A stretch of DNA of 64,000 nucleotides, taken from positions 62,001-126,000 of the forward strand of contig JAKADM010000003.1 of the NCBI GenBank assembly GCA_021820525.1. The letters are read 5' to 3'. Positions 27,332-36,117 of this stretch are shown piece by piece. Numbering within the stretch: the stretch's first letter is position 1; the number at the start of each line of letters is the position of its first letter. The notes below the pieces were generated by a model. That model saw nothing but the letters and a program-made list of their open reading frames with translations. It was not told where the DNA came from and searched no databases. A program made the translations under genes and the position numbers. The DNA is from Thermoplasmata archaeon (GTDB lineage: Archaea > Thermoplasmatota > Thermoplasmata > Thermoplasmatales > Thermoplasmataceae).

Positions 27332-27898
27332 ATGAGTAATAAAAGGATTGTTCTGGCAGTTACAGGGGCCTCAGGAAGCATTCTGGCCCAGCGATTTCTA
27401 GAAACATCAAGGGAAGAAATACATCTTGTAATATCATCCAACTCTGATCAGGTTATCGAATACGAAACAGGCCATAACTCTGAGCATTTCAAAAAAATGG
27501 CATCCTATGTTTATGACGACAGGGACGTGGCTGCCAAAATAAGTTCAGGGAGTTTCATTTTTGACGCAATGGTTGTAATGCCATGTTCAATGAATACACT
27601 GGCCAAGATTGCTGCAGGCATATCTGATTCCTTAATAACAAGGGCTGCAGCAGTATCCCTGAAGGAAAGAAGAAGGCTCATAATAGTTCCGAGGGAAATG
27701 CCTTTGAGCCTCATTGCACTGGAAAATATGGAAAGGCTTACAAGAGCGGGCGCAATAGTGGCTCCGGCCATGCCTGCATTCTACACTCGCCCTAAAAGCG
27801 TGGATGATATGGTAAATTTTGTTGTTGGCAGAATTATGGATCTTTGCGGTATAGACAATGAACTTGTAAAAAGGTGGAAGGAGGAAGAGAGGGATTAA
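27332..27898 (+). CDS. ubiX: UbiX/Pad1-type flavin prenyltransferase
   Basis: UbiX prenylates reduced FMN to make the cofactor of UbiD-type decarboxylases. The protein starts KRIVLAVTGASGSILAQRFL, the FMN-binding loop, and has MVVMPCSMNTLAKIAAGISD and RRRLIIVPREMPLSLIALEN, the signature segments of the family. The 188 residues are standard. Its UbiD partner is not in this window. The stop overlaps the probable start of the downstream RNase gene, so the pair is likely coupled. Confidence 0.93.
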   Translation: MSNKRIVLAVTGASGSILAQRFLETSREEIHLVISSNSDQVIEYETGHNSEHFKKMASYVYDDRDVAAKISSGSFIFDAMVVMPCSMNTLAKIAAGISDSLITRAAAVSLKERRRLIIVPREMPLSLIALENMERLTRAGAIVAPAMPAFYTRPKSVDDMVNFVVGRIMDLCGIDNELVKRWKEEERD

Positions 27899-28331
27899 TT
27901 TCTATGCAGACAATATGCTTGGAAAACTCTCCAGATATCTCAGGATTCTGGGGTTTTCTGTTCAGTATGAATCTGATGGAATAGATGATAACAGAATCAT
28001 TGGAATTTGCAAGGAAAATTCATATATTTTAATCACGAGAGACAGGATCCTATCTGAAAAATATAAGCCATCGGTACTGATTCATTCCACAGACACCATG
28101 AATCAGATAAGGGAGTTCACTTCAATTTACCCTCCTGACAGATCTCTCGCATTCACAAGATGCACATCCTGCAATGGAAATCTCATATCTGTTAAACTGG
28201 ATGAGAACGATTATAGGTCAAAAATGAATCCTCACATGTGTGATTCCTGCGGAAAGCTTTACTGGTCAGGCACACATACAGCCAAAATCAGGGAAACACT
28301 GGAAAAAATTGGTGTCTGGAATGAAGATTAA
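27894..28331 (+). CDS. Mut7-C family RNase with zinc ribbon, probable ATT start
   Basis: The protein joins a PIN-like Mut7-C nuclease domain to a zinc ribbon (CTSCNG near 85 and CDSCGK near 116). Family members begin with a Phe-x-x-Asp-x-Met-Leu-Gly-Lys-Leu block holding a catalytic Asp. Here that Asp lies upstream of the first ATG (27915), in NFYADNMLGKLSRYL. The only plausible initiator that includes it is ATT at 27894: GGAGG lies at 27880-27884, nine bases before it, and the codon overlaps the ubiX stop. If ATG 27915 were used the catalytic Asp would be lost. Function is probably RNA cleavage or processing; it sits before pelota. Confidence 0.82.
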   Translation: MNFYADNMLGKLSRYLRILGFSVQYESDGIDDNRIIGICKENSYILITRDRILSEKYKPSVLIHSTDTMNQIREFTSIYPPDRSLAFTRCTSCNGNLISVKLDENDYRSKMNPHMCDSCGKLYWSGTHTAKIRETLEKIGVWNED

Positions 28332-29343
28332 GGAAGGGGAAAACGGCTGGAAGATACTGAGGATTGAATCCATTGATGATCTATGGTATCTCAAGAACAT
28401 CATTGATGGGAAGACTCTTGTGAGAAAAACTGTAATGAGAAGGGAGGATAAAAGAGATGATATGGATCGGAACAAGGAATCAAAGAGAAAACCGGTGACC
28501 GTTACAGTATCTCCAGAAGAGGTTGATTTCCAGCCATTTACTGACAGATTGCGAATATGGGGGGAGATCAGGGAGGGGCCAGAGGGGCTCGCAGGGCAAC
28601 ACCAGTCAGTAATTGTTTCAGCTGACGACGAAGTTGATATATGGAGGGAATCATGGGATAATGTGGCTCAGGGGATCCTGAAGGAATCTCTTTTAAAATC
28701 ATCCTCTGGAGCAATATTTGTAAGCATGGACGACGAATATGCAACCATATTTACCCTGAGAGATTATGGCCTGTATACAAACGGGAAGGTATACTCAGGC
28801 AAATCGGGTAAAGAATACGCGGGAAACTATTCAAGAAGTTCATATTTTTCAGAAATTCTGAGAATGCTTGGGAGCATATCTGGGGATTATCCTGTGATCA
28901 TTACAGGCCCAGGATTCGAGGGGGAATATTTCTATAAATATTTGCAGGAAAACAACTTTGCCAGAAAGATATATTCAATTCCATCTGCCAATTCTGAGGA
29001 GAGTGCAGTTTTCGAAATTATTGGAAACAATAAGGTAAGAAATATACTTGGAGAATCAAGATTATCCAGAGAATCAGAAGCCATGGATATGTTTCTCAAG
29101 GAGCTTGGAAAGGACGGGAACTGTACCTATGGGCGAAAGGAGATAAGAAAATATGCTGAGGCCGGAGCCATTGAAAAGCTTCTCGTTCTGGAATCTTTTA
29201 TCAGGGATTCCGAGGTTACGGAAATAATGGATATGGCAGAGAAGGGCGGCGCAGAGATTTTAATAGTTAGTGAATCAGGAAATTACGGCCAGATGTTGAG
29301 AGGTTTCGGAGGATACGTTGCAATTACAAGATTCAAAATTTGA
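28321..29343 (+). CDS. pelA: Pelota (archaeal Dom34), mRNA surveillance factor
   Basis: Pelota rescues stalled ribosomes together with ABCE1, resembling a release factor without peptidyl hydrolase activity. The N-terminal Sm-like domain includes VTVSPEEVDFQPFTDRLRIW and GPEGLAGQHQSV. The central domain has AIFVSMDDEYATIFTLRDYG and IITGPGFEGEYFYKYL, and the C-terminal domain has TYGRKEIRKYAEAGAIEKL. ATG 28321 overlaps the previous stop by 11 bases and gives 340 residues, the normal length. Confidence 0.95.
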   Translation: MKIKEGENGWKILRIESIDDLWYLKNIIDGKTLVRKTVMRREDKRDDMDRNKESKRKPVTVTVSPEEVDFQPFTDRLRIWGEIREGPEGLAGQHQSVIVSADDEVDIWRESWDNVAQGILKESLLKSSSGAIFVSMDDEYATIFTLRDYGLYTNGKVYSGKSGKEYAGNYSRSSYFSEILRMLGSISGDYPVIITGPGFEGEYFYKYLQENNFARKIYSIPSANSEESAVFEIIGNNKVRNILGESRLSRESEAMDMFLKELGKDGNCTYGRKEIRKYAEAGAIEKLLVLESFIRDSEVTEIMDMAEKGGAEILIVSESGNYGQMLRGFGGYVAITRFKI

Positions 29344-29361
29344 TAAATATGGAAATAAATG

Positions 29362-29368
29362 CATTATA
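29362..29368 (+). promoter_or_regulatory. TATA-like box for the SPFH gene
   Basis: ATTATAT lies about 30 bases before ATG 29398, consistent with a leaderless transcript starting close to that ATG. This decides between the three possible Met starts. Confidence 0.35.
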
Positions 29369-29397
29369 TCTTCACAGCTAAAATAGAAACTCTTAAT

Positions 29398-30255
29398 ATG
29401 CCCAAATCTCATGAGTATATCATGGATGCGTTATACTATTTGCTAATATTCATAATAATAGTGATCCTCCTGATAATATTATCGGGACTGCACATTCTTA
29501 AGGAATGGCAGAGAGCTCCTGTACTGACTCTTGGAAGATTTTCAGGCATTAAGGGTCCTGGAATAATTTATGTCACACCCATAATCAGCAAGATACCTGT
29601 GATCATATCCACAAGAATACAGGCCGTTGCCTTTAAGACAGAGGCAACGTTCACAAACGATAATGTTCCTGTGAACTGTGATTCCGTCATGTATTACCAG
29701 GTCATAGATCCGCAGAAAGCTGTCCTGAATATTGAGAATTTCATAAATGCCACAAGCCTTTCTGCCCAGACAACACTCAGAGAAGTTATTGGAAAATACT
29801 CCTTTGATGAAATACTGTCTGAGAGGGAAAAGGTTGGTGAAGCTGCAAGGGAAATCATTGATGAAAAGACAGAGCACTGGGGAATCAAGGTATCATCTGT
29901 GGAGATCAGGGATGTAATTGTGCCCCAGTCCCTTCAGGAGGCCATGTCAAGGCAGGCATCAGCAGAGAGGGAAAGAAGGTCAAGGGTAACACTTGCCCTT
30001 GCCGAAGTTGAAGCCGCCCAGAAGATGGTTGAGGCATCAAAGCAATATCTGGATAACCCTGGAGCACTTCAGTTAAGATGGATGAACATCCTCTATGAAA
30101 TAGGGCTGGAGGGAAAGGGTACACTCATGATGATTCCTGCAAACACACTCACTGCAGGTGTGCCTGCAAACATTGCAAACCTTGGGCTGTCTGAATTTGC
30201 AAAGAATCAGATGAACATATCTAACATGAGGCAGAGCGACAGTTCTGATAAGTGA
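29398..30255 (+). CDS. SPFH-domain (stomatin/prohibitin-like) membrane protein
   Basis: A single N-terminal span (ALYYLLIFIIIVILLIILSG) is followed by the SPFH domain with GPGIIYVTPIISKIPVIIS, FTNDNVPVNCDSVMYYQV and LREVIGKYSFDEILSERE, then a helical segment (QASAERERRSRVTLALAEVE). Stomatin-like proteins form membrane scaffolds and microdomains; many archaeal copies pair with an NfeD protease, but none is seen here. ATG 29398 is preferred to 29359 because a TATA-like box lies within the first ORF codons. The 3' end overlaps the convergent ksgA gene by 35 bases. Confidence 0.88.
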   Translation: MPKSHEYIMDALYYLLIFIIIVILLIILSGLHILKEWQRAPVLTLGRFSGIKGPGIIYVTPIISKIPVIISTRIQAVAFKTEATFTNDNVPVNCDSVMYYQVIDPQKAVLNIENFINATSLSAQTTLREVIGKYSFDEILSEREKVGEAAREIIDEKTEHWGIKVSSVEIRDVIVPQSLQEAMSRQASAERERRSRVTLALAEVEAAQKMVEASKQYLDNPGALQLRWMNILYEIGLEGKGTLMMIPANTLTAGVPANIANLGLSEFAKNQMNISNMRQSDSSDK

Positions 30256-30967
30256 TTTCAATAATATCCATTATTTTTTCAGGATCCAGCTGATCAACCC
30301 TTAAATTTTCAAAAATTCCACCTTTAATTATATTTCCTATCTTTTTCCTTCTATTTGAAAAGAGCATTTTTAGCTGGCTGTCAATAAATTCATCCGGTAT
30401 GTTCCTTGTCCGATCTCTCCTGAAAAGGCTTACAATGGCACTGTCCACATCCGGTCTTGGAAAAAAGCAATTCCTGGAAACAAGTTTCTCTACCCTTGCA
30501 TCAAAGTTAAGGTAAGTAAAAACAGAGAGCTTTGAATACTGTTTATTATTTGATCCTGAAACCATTCTCATGGCAAACTCCTTCTGAACCATGATCACAG
30601 CAGCCTTGAAATCCAAAAGAGCAAGCCTTTCAAGGACAGGTGATGATATGTGATATGGAATATTCCCAATTATCCTTGAAACTTTTCCAGGATCATAGTT
30701 GAGAAAATCTTCCTTAACTATTTCGAGCTGTCCATTCTCCACAAATTCTCTGAATTTAACATTGAGAAGGTCAACAAACCTGTGATCAGATTCAACGCAG
30801 GTTAAATGAATGGGGTATTTCAAAAGTTGTTCCGTAAGAAAACCTGTGCCAGGGCCAATTTCAACAACCCTGTCACCATCCTCCGGATTGAGAATCCTTA
30901 CTTCCAGATCCCTGATATTTCGGTCTTTAAGGAAAACCTGGCCGTATTTCTTTGTATACTGCTTCAT
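30221..30967 (-). CDS. ksgA: rRNA adenine N6-dimethyltransferase KsgA/Dim1
   Basis: KsgA/Dim1 dimethylates two adjacent adenines near the 3' end of 16S rRNA late in small-subunit assembly. The protein starts KQYTKKYGQVFLKDRNI, with SAM-binding motif VVEIGPGTGFLTEQLL and the catalytic NIPYHISSPVLERL. The C-terminal helical domain with RPDVDSAIVSLFRRDR is present. Its start overlaps the DUF655 gene by four bases. Last gene of the long minus-strand superoperon, it runs 35 bases into the opposing SPFH gene. Confidence 0.95.
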   Translation of the reverse strand: MKQYTKKYGQVFLKDRNIRDLEVRILNPEDGDRVVEIGPGTGFLTEQLLKYPIHLTCVESDHRFVDLLNVKFREFVENGQLEIVKEDFLNYDPGKVSRIIGNIPYHISSPVLERLALLDFKAAVIMVQKEFAMRMVSGSNNKQYSKLSVFTYLNFDARVEKLVSRNCFFPRPDVDSAIVSLFRRDRTRNIPDEFIDSQLKMLFSNRRKKIGNIIKGGIFENLRVDQLDPEKIMDIIEITYQNCRSASC

Positions 30968-31512
30968 CCCTTAACAAACAGCCTGTACTTTTCGTCCTTA
31001 TTTTCCAGCTCCTGAATTATTCTGGCCGCTATCATCTTTTCAGGGTGATGTATGGTCTTGACCCTTTCTGTAAGATCCTGGAAGGATTGGAAGGGTTTTT
31101 TCTTTCTCTCATCAAGTATGGCCCACATGGTTTTGTTTCCCAGGCCCTGAAGAAGTTCCAGGCTGTGCATCCTGGGACTTATGGATTCTGCTGTGTTGAA
31201 AAACTGTATGAACTTTTTCTCATTGTTCTTTACAATCAGTTCAAGGGTATATGGAAGTTCACTTATGGCAGAGCTGGTGAGCTCATCATAGCCTATCCTC
31301 CTCTTCACTGTGCTTATCTTATCCCTCTTTGCCTGATCCTTTCCAATATAAATGCGATCCCCTACAGTGATAATGGCATTCTCCTTTGGAATAACCTCGA
31401 GCAGTTTAAACTCTGTCTCTCCTATTATAAGAACCAGTGGTATCTTATGGTAATTGTGGTCGCTGGCCCTTCCCTGCTTTAAAATATCCAATACATATGC
31501 AAAATCATCCAT
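30964..31512 (-). CDS. DUF655 RNA-binding protein (HhH)
   Basis: The 182-residue protein matches the archaeal DUF655 family: MDDFAYVLDILKQGR at the start, an S1-like/OB-type strand region (TVGDRIYIGKD), and a C-terminal helix-hairpin-helix (MHSLELLQGLGNKTMWAILDE). The family is predicted to bind RNA or nucleotides and normally sits between rpoF and ksgA, as here, suggesting a role in ribosome assembly or translation. The stop overlaps the ksgA start. Confidence 0.92.
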   Translation of the reverse strand: MDDFAYVLDILKQGRASDHNYHKIPLVLIIGETEFKLLEVIPKENAIITVGDRIYIGKDQAKRDKISTVKRRIGYDELTSSAISELPYTLELIVKNNEKKFIQFFNTAESISPRMHSLELLQGLGNKTMWAILDERKKKPFQSFQDLTERVKTIHHPEKMIAARIIQELENKDEKYRLFVKG

Positions 31513-31525
31513 AGGTTCATCCTCT

Positions 31526-31855
31526 TCAGATAGAAGAAATATAGTTTAAAATATTATTTAATATATCTTCTGAAGGGGAAAGCTTGTATGAGTTAAGGAT
31601 AGCCCTCAACTGTTCAAGGTCTCTGGGCATGAGATCAACAATTTTAACACTTACCTCCTCAGAAAAACCGCCCATTTTCTCAATATCTTTGACTGCCCTG
31701 GTAGCAGTATCTCCATCAAGCCTTGTAAAGGCACTTATGTAATTATACTCCTTCACGGTGAGGTCATCAACAGATTCCTCCATCTCAGTCTTCTCCGACA
31801 GGTGCCTGTGAAGAATATCTCTGGCCTCTGAAAAGGTGATGTATTTAATTTTCAT
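31526..31855 (-). CDS. rpoF: DNA-directed RNA polymerase subunit F (Rpb4)
   Basis: The 109-residue product has the Rpb4-type HRDC-like helical fold: [33 protein letters not shown] and [16 protein letters not shown]. RpoF pairs with RpoE in the stalk of archaeal RNA polymerase. Position directly after L21e with a four-base ATGA-type overlap is the conserved archaeal arrangement. Confidence 0.93.
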   Translation of the reverse strand: MKIKYITFSEARDILHRHLSEKTEMEESVDDLTVKEYNYISAFTRLDGDTATRAVKDIEKMGGFSEEVSVKIVDLMPRDLEQLRAILNSYKLSPSEDILNNILNYISSI

Positions 31856-32148
31856 ACTTCTATCCTTCTCAAATGAACAGGATCTGCCAGTATGGTCTTT
31901 TTAACGCTTCCAACCTTTATGGCAAGAAGATAGCATCTTCCCTGCTTTCCCTCCACAACACCTGTATAGCCTTGGAAGTTGTGGCTTGGCATACCTGCAT
32001 GCACAGAAGGCTCTATATTTACGGCAACGTAATCTCCAACCTCAAACTCCTGCATGAAACTGTTAACCCTTGGCATGCCTTTTTCTTTGAGCCTTTTTGT
32101 CATTTTATATCTTGAACCGGCCCTTGGACCGTGTGACATCTTAACCAT
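31852..32148 (-). CDS. rpl21e: 50S ribosomal protein L21e
   Basis: The basic 98-residue protein contains [20 protein letters not shown] near the start and [20 protein letters not shown], the L21e signature, ending with [10 protein letters not shown]. Met codons at positions 1 and 4 are both possible. It is between pus10 (six-base gap) and rpoF (four-base overlap). Confidence 0.96.
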   Translation of the reverse strand: MVKMSHGPRAGSRYKMTKRLKEKGMPRVNSFMQEFEVGDYVAVNIEPSVHAGMPSHNFQGYTGVVEGKQGRCYLLAIKVGSVKKTILADPVHLRRIEV

Positions 32149-32154
32149 ATAATT

Positions 32155-33318
32155 TCACCTTTCAATTTCTATTACGTCAAGCTCCCCTATCTTGAGCCTC
32201 TGACCTGAAAGTTCGGAAACGCTTGGATTGGTCCTCCCGCTGTCCCCGGATACCAGTTCCTTAATATATGTTCCCGCCTCAGCCTCTATAATGAGGGTCG
32301 GAGGATCCTTTGATTCAAGGAATATATTGAGTATCCTTCTCTCCCTTACCAGATCAGATCTGGAAGCACTTACTCGTAATGGTGTTCTTTGATAAATAAC
32401 TTTTCCGTTTAAATAGTTTAAGGCCTTTTCTAAGTTTTCCATATCTACGGGTTTTCCATCATCCCTGACTATCACTGCTCTGTACTTTTTATGGTATTTT
32501 TCATCCTTGATTTTTGAAACCTCTGATTTTGTTGCAAATTTCAGGTTTTCAATTTCAATGCCCTGGCCTGAATGGTTCACTGTATGCTTCAATTCATTCA
32601 GATCTATGGACCTTATTTCGGGGCTGGCAACCTCTATTATGAACTCTCTTCCGTTTCCAAGCATCCTTACGTCCACATCTTCCCTGCCTGCACCGTGAAG
32701 AAAATAGTTTTTTCCCCTGGCCATTGCCATTGCAGGCTCTCCTATTATAGATTCTACAGTTTCCTTAATCTCTGAATATTTGATCCACCTCGTTTGTGGA
32801 AGATCCCTTCTTAATTTTCTGTATGTGCCGTAGATGTATATGGATTTGATCTGGAGGTCTATGGTCATAAATTCTGTATTTATCTTCACCATTATGTCGG
32901 GATCTGAGCGCTCAAACTCCTTTTTGATTTTTGAGGATACTATTTTTCCCAGTTCCCTGTTCAGTTCTTTCTTAATGCTCTCTCCCCTGTCCCCATATTT
33001 CAGATGAATTCTCTTTTCATTTTCAATAATATCTTTGGAAACTGTGGTGCCAATTAAAAAGGTTTTAAATTCATAGGATTCAAGCCTTCTGGCTATCTCC
33101 CCGGCATATCCACCCAGTTCAAGAAACATTCCATGGCATATTTCGCAATTTTCTTCACCGGTTATATTGACTTTAAAACCAAGGGCCTCAAGTGAAAAAT
33201 TCAGGGCATTTCCCCTTTCTCCATTGGTCATTTCATGACCGGAGGATGCAAATATGCGCCCTCTGCATCTGGTGCATACGCTCTCTGAGGCAAGCTCCTG
33301 GATCATATCCAGGTCCAT
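32155..33318 (-). CDS. pus10: tRNA pseudouridine synthase Pus10
   Basis: Pus10 makes pseudouridine at positions 54/55 in the T-loop of archaeal tRNAs. The N-terminal THUMP-containing region carries paired cysteines (CTRCRGR near 15 and CEICHG near 57), a likely zinc site. The catalytic domain contains AGREDVDVRMLGNGREFIIEV, here split as GREDVDVRMLGNG, with the conserved catalytic Asp, and ends with EAGTYIKELVSGDSGRTNPS. Length 387 is typical. It lies four bases after rpoP in the ribosomal/RNA-polymerase array. Confidence 0.94.
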   Translation of the reverse strand: MDLDMIQELASESVCTRCRGRIFASSGHEMTNGERGNALNFSLEALGFKVNITGEENCEICHGMFLELGGYAGEIARRLESYEFKTFLIGTTVSKDIIENEKRIHLKYGDRGESIKKELNRELGKIVSSKIKKEFERSDPDIMVKINTEFMTIDLQIKSIYIYGTYRKLRRDLPQTRWIKYSEIKETVESIIGEPAMAMARGKNYFLHGAGREDVDVRMLGNGREFIIEVASPEIRSIDLNELKHTVNHSGQGIEIENLKFATKSEVSKIKDEKYHKKYRAVIVRDDGKPVDMENLEKALNYLNGKVIYQRTPLRVSASRSDLVRERRILNIFLESKDPPTLIIEAEAGTYIKELVSGDSGRTNPSVSELSGQRLKIGELDVIEIER

Positions 33319-33322
33319 AAAA

Positions 33323-33457
33323 TCACCTGGAATCTACTTCTTTCTCTATGTTTGGCCTTTCCTTGAGAAATACTCTGGAACCGCACTCGCACTCTATTTC
33401 GTTGGTTCCTATGGATTTCTCAAGGATCCTTCCACATCTTATGCACTTATAGTCCAC
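33323..33457 (-). CDS. rpoP: DNA-directed RNA polymerase subunit P (Rpb12)
   Basis: A 44-residue frame reads [14 protein letters not shown], then [20 protein letters not shown], a zinc-ribbon with the CxxC and CxC pattern of archaeal RpoP. It is below the usual ORF length cut-off. The start is GTG at 33457, inside the last codons of the L37Ae gene (11-base overlap), and TGA ends four bases before the pus10 ATG. Gene order L37Ae-RpoP is conserved in archaea, which supports the call. Confidence 0.92.
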   Translation of the reverse strand: MDYKCIRCGRILEKSIGTNEIECECGSRVFLKERPNIEKEVDSR

Positions 33458-33716
33458 TTTCCACCATTTCCTCGATTATTCTCTGGGAATACTCTGGCGT
33501 GTAAGCGCCGCCTGCAAATTTATATCCGCAGTGCTTGCAGTTCCATATTCCGGAGGCAACCCTCACAACCTTTAGCTGCTTACACTTAGGGCATTCATAT
33601 TTTGCCTTTTTCTGCCTGTATATTTCTGTCCACACCTTTCTTACTGTAACTCCGTATCTTGGACCAAATCTTCCAGCCGGCCCAACCTTTAATGTTCTTC
33701 GTCCCGTTTTATTCAC
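33447..33716 (-). CDS. rpl37ae: 50S ribosomal protein L37Ae
   Basis: The basic 89-residue protein has [18 protein letters not shown] and a C4 zinc ribbon, CPKC at about 42 and CKHC near 60, ending with [19 protein letters not shown]. Its ATG overlaps the rrp42 stop by four bases, and its 3' end overlaps rpoP by 11. Confidence 0.96.
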   Translation of the reverse strand: MNKTGRRTLKVGPAGRFGPRYGVTVRKVWTEIYRQKKAKYECPKCKQLKVVRVASGIWNCKHCGYKFAGGAYTPEYSQRIIEEMVESGL

Positions 33717-34492
33717 CCCACAATTTTCTTTCTAATATCGTTTCCGACTCTTTCCGATATGTCAACCGCCTTTTTAATCTCTTCAATTTTAAATGTTCCA
33801 TTATTACCCTTCTGCATTGCCCTGATGCTTCCATCCTCCGTCATTGTGACGGTCAGTCTTGCATCGGCCATCTGCTCCTCTTCAAGATCAGGGTCGCACA
33901 GTATTTCATCACCTATTTTAACCATTGTGACTGAAATGGGGTAGCTTCTGACAGGAAGGGGTATCTCCTCTCCATCAGGTGTTATTTTGTATGTTGCATT
34001 TTTTAATGCCGTAACGCATCCCATTGTGCACGCATCAATAAGGTTTCCATCATAATCTATGACATCAATATCGATGAATACGATCATGACCTTCTTTCCA
34101 GGTTCAATGCAGAGCTTCTCCAGATCTATCATCTTGCTTTCTCTAATACCTCTGTCAACAACCCTGGCAATCTCTATGGATTCCTCGTTGGGTGGACCAG
34201 GTTCAAAGGTTGGAAAGGCCATTGGGAGCATTTCCACATTTGTTGTCATTACACCCATGTTTGGGGTATCCGGAAAGGGCTCACCCGATTCAATCTTAAC
34301 GCCCACAACAACCTTTGTTCTGCCCAGTTTCACAAAGGCAGAACCCTGAGCCCTTGGCACATAGTTTGGCTCAATGGCAATCTCCCTGAATTGGTCGAGT
34401 TTTCTTCCATCCCCTCTCAGGCCCTCCCTGAGCTTTTTCGATATATATCCTTTCTTTATTTCTGATAAAACACCAGTTGCATCCTTCGGCAT
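33713..34492 (-). CDS. rrp42: Exosome complex component Rrp42
   Basis: Rrp42 is the catalytically silent RNase PH-like partner of Rrp41 in the hexameric ring of the archaeal exosome. Recognisable segments are [37 protein letters not shown] and [18 protein letters not shown]. Length 259 is normal. It follows rrp41 after two bases. It is needed for RNA binding and for the ring, not for phosphorolysis itself. Confidence 0.96.
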   Translation of the reverse strand: MPKDATGVLSEIKKGYISKKLREGLRGDGRKLDQFREIAIEPNYVPRAQGSAFVKLGRTKVVVGVKIESGEPFPDTPNMGVMTTNVEMLPMAFPTFEPGPPNEESIEIARVVDRGIRESKMIDLEKLCIEPGKKVMIVFIDIDVIDYDGNLIDACTMGCVTALKNATYKITPDGEEIPLPVRSYPISVTMVKIGDEILCDPDLEEEQMADARLTVTMTEDGSIRAMQKGNNGTFKIEEIKKAVDISERVGNDIRKKIVG

Positions 34493-34494
34493 CC

Positions 34495-35238
34495 TTATTC
34501 ACCTTCTTCCTTATTCTGAGCAATGGTATACTTTTCTGAAAGGGCCTTTCTCTGAATCTCATTGATTCTTTTGGTTGCCTTCAAGATCATTTCCATACCC
34601 TTATTCAGCTCATCCTTCGTTAATTCTCCATCCATCTGTATGAGTACAATCTCATCTGTTTTGGACAGAACCGCCATGGGGAGATCGGCATTTCCAAAGT
34701 TATCCTCTTCCTTGGAAAGGTCAAGGACAATTCTCCCCTCTACCTTTCCTGCAGTGCATCCTACCACAAGGTCCTTCATGGGTATGCCTGCGTTTGCAAG
34801 AGCAACAGAGGCAGCTGTAAGGCTTGCAATTCTTGTGCCCGCATCAGCCTGGATAACTTCGATAAAAACATCTATCTGGGTTCTTGGAAACTGTTCAAGC
34901 ATTACCGCTGCACTCAATGCTTCAGATATGACCTTGGATATCTCCATGGATCTCCTATCCGGCCCAGGCCTTTTTCTCTCATCCACTGAGAATGCAGCCA
35001 TGTTGTATCTTGCCTTAATTACAGCCTTTTCTATATCCTGAGTATGTTTGGGGTAGGCCTCCCTGGGGCCATATACCGCAACAAGTATCTTGTTGCCTCC
35101 CCACTCTATAAAGGCGCTTCCATCTGCCCTTTCAAGAACGTCAGTCGTAATCTTAATGGGCCGAAGTTCCTCATCTCCTCTTCCGTCAAGCCTCAAACCG
35201 TTTTCATCGATCAATTTTATATTACTGGGTGTTCCCAT
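34495..35238 (-). CDS. rrp41: Exosome complex exonuclease Rrp41
   Basis: Rrp41 is the catalytic RNase PH-like subunit that degrades RNA 3' to 5' with phosphate, or adds tails in reverse. GLRLDGRGDEELRPIKI, ADGSAFIEWGGNKILVAVYG and IEVIQADAGTRIASLTAASV are family signatures, and DLPMAVL carries the catalytic Asp. Met 35238 lies within the last codons of rrp4 (17-base overlap), so translation is coupled. Confidence 0.97.
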   Translation of the reverse strand: MGTPSNIKLIDENGLRLDGRGDEELRPIKITTDVLERADGSAFIEWGGNKILVAVYGPREAYPKHTQDIEKAVIKARYNMAAFSVDERKRPGPDRRSMEISKVISEALSAAVMLEQFPRTQIDVFIEVIQADAGTRIASLTAASVALANAGIPMKDLVVGCTAGKVEGRIVLDLSKEEDNFGNADLPMAVLSKTDEIVLIQMDGELTKDELNKGMEMILKATKRINEIQRKALSEKYTIAQNKEEGE

Positions 35239-35908
35239 TTATTTCACCTTTTGCTTTCTTCAAAAATTCTACCATTCTGTCAGTAAGTCCTGTTGTATGG
35301 GCCTCTCTTTCAATCATTTTTATTGCCTCATCTGCAATAAGAACGTCTTCCGGTGCACCATCAATCCAAATGAGTCCGTTCTGGCCGATTATGATTCTTG
35401 TTGATGTGGCATCCTTAATCATATTGACCATTGATCCTGTCTTCCCTATTATTCTTGGAACCTTTGGGGCAGGCACATACATTATATGCCCACCCTCAAG
35501 TTTCCTCAATCCCTGTCCGGGTTCCTTCAGGGTAATCCAGCTCTCCTTAACCTCATTCACATTCATTACTTTGGCGTATACGTAATCTCCCGTGTTCAGA
35601 AACTTCTTTATTTCCCCCGAAAAGGTTTTCCATGGAGTATCGTTCATGTGTAACATTGTCAGATAGGGGGATCTTATATCCACAGTCCACATTGAAGGGC
35701 CAACCTCTATTACCTTGCCGATTACTTTGTCATTTCTTCTGGGAAAATATGACCCATGAAAGGGCACAACATCCACAAACTCTTCACCTTTCTGTACAGT
35801 CCCAAAATACTGTGACCTCAATGCACCATTCCCATCCCTGAAAATGCCATTCCTTGGTTTCAGTCCCTCAGTTTCAATGGCATCTCCCGGAAAGATTATC
35901 TGTTTAAT
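35222..35908 (-). CDS. rrp4: Exosome RNA-binding cap protein Rrp4 with noncanonical start
   Basis: Rrp4 caps the exosome ring and feeds RNA into it. The S1 domain (GKVIEVGPSMWTVDIRSPYL, near residues 58-78) and KH domain (GKTGSMVNMIKDATSTRIII) are clear. The conserved N-terminal block with the IIFPGDAIETEG strand lies in the same open frame upstream of the first TTG (35821), but between it and the in-frame TAA at 35918-35920 there is no ATG, GTG or TTG. Candidate initiators are ATT 35908 (giving 228 residues, a normal length), GTA 35914 or ACG 35917. A GGATGTGATG box at about 35918-35927 may serve as ribosome-binding site. I list the ATT start. Confidence 0.85.
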   Translation of the reverse strand: MKQIIFPGDAIETEGLKPRNGIFRDGNGALRSQYFGTVQKGEEFVDVVPFHGSYFPRRNDKVIGKVIEVGPSMWTVDIRSPYLTMLHMNDTPWKTFSGEIKKFLNTGDYVYAKVMNVNEVKESWITLKEPGQGLRKLEGGHIMYVPAPKVPRIIGKTGSMVNMIKDATSTRIIIGQNGLIWIDGAPEDVLIADEAIKMIEREAHTTGLTDRMVEFLKKAKGEINGNTQ

Positions 35909-36012
35909 TTCTACCGTTTACATCACATCCTGCTACTTCTGGAAGTTGCAAATCCATAAGATTTTGATCTTTCCACCATTTATCTCTCAATAATAGTGGA
36001 ATAGATTTTCAT

Positions 36013-36022
36013 TATATATTAC
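36013..36022 (-). promoter_or_regulatory. TATA-like box upstream of rrp4
   Basis: On the minus strand an AATATATAAT-type element lies about 105 bases before the rrp4 start. It suggests that the exosome/ribosomal array has its own promoter besides read-through from the SBDS gene. Confidence 0.25.
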
Positions 36023-36117
36023 TTATGAAAGCAGATGATTTTTAAATTACAGCATATTTTTTATGAGTTTATAGAAATATGCTTAAAATAAAAAATATAA
36101 AGAAATTTTTAATTCAT

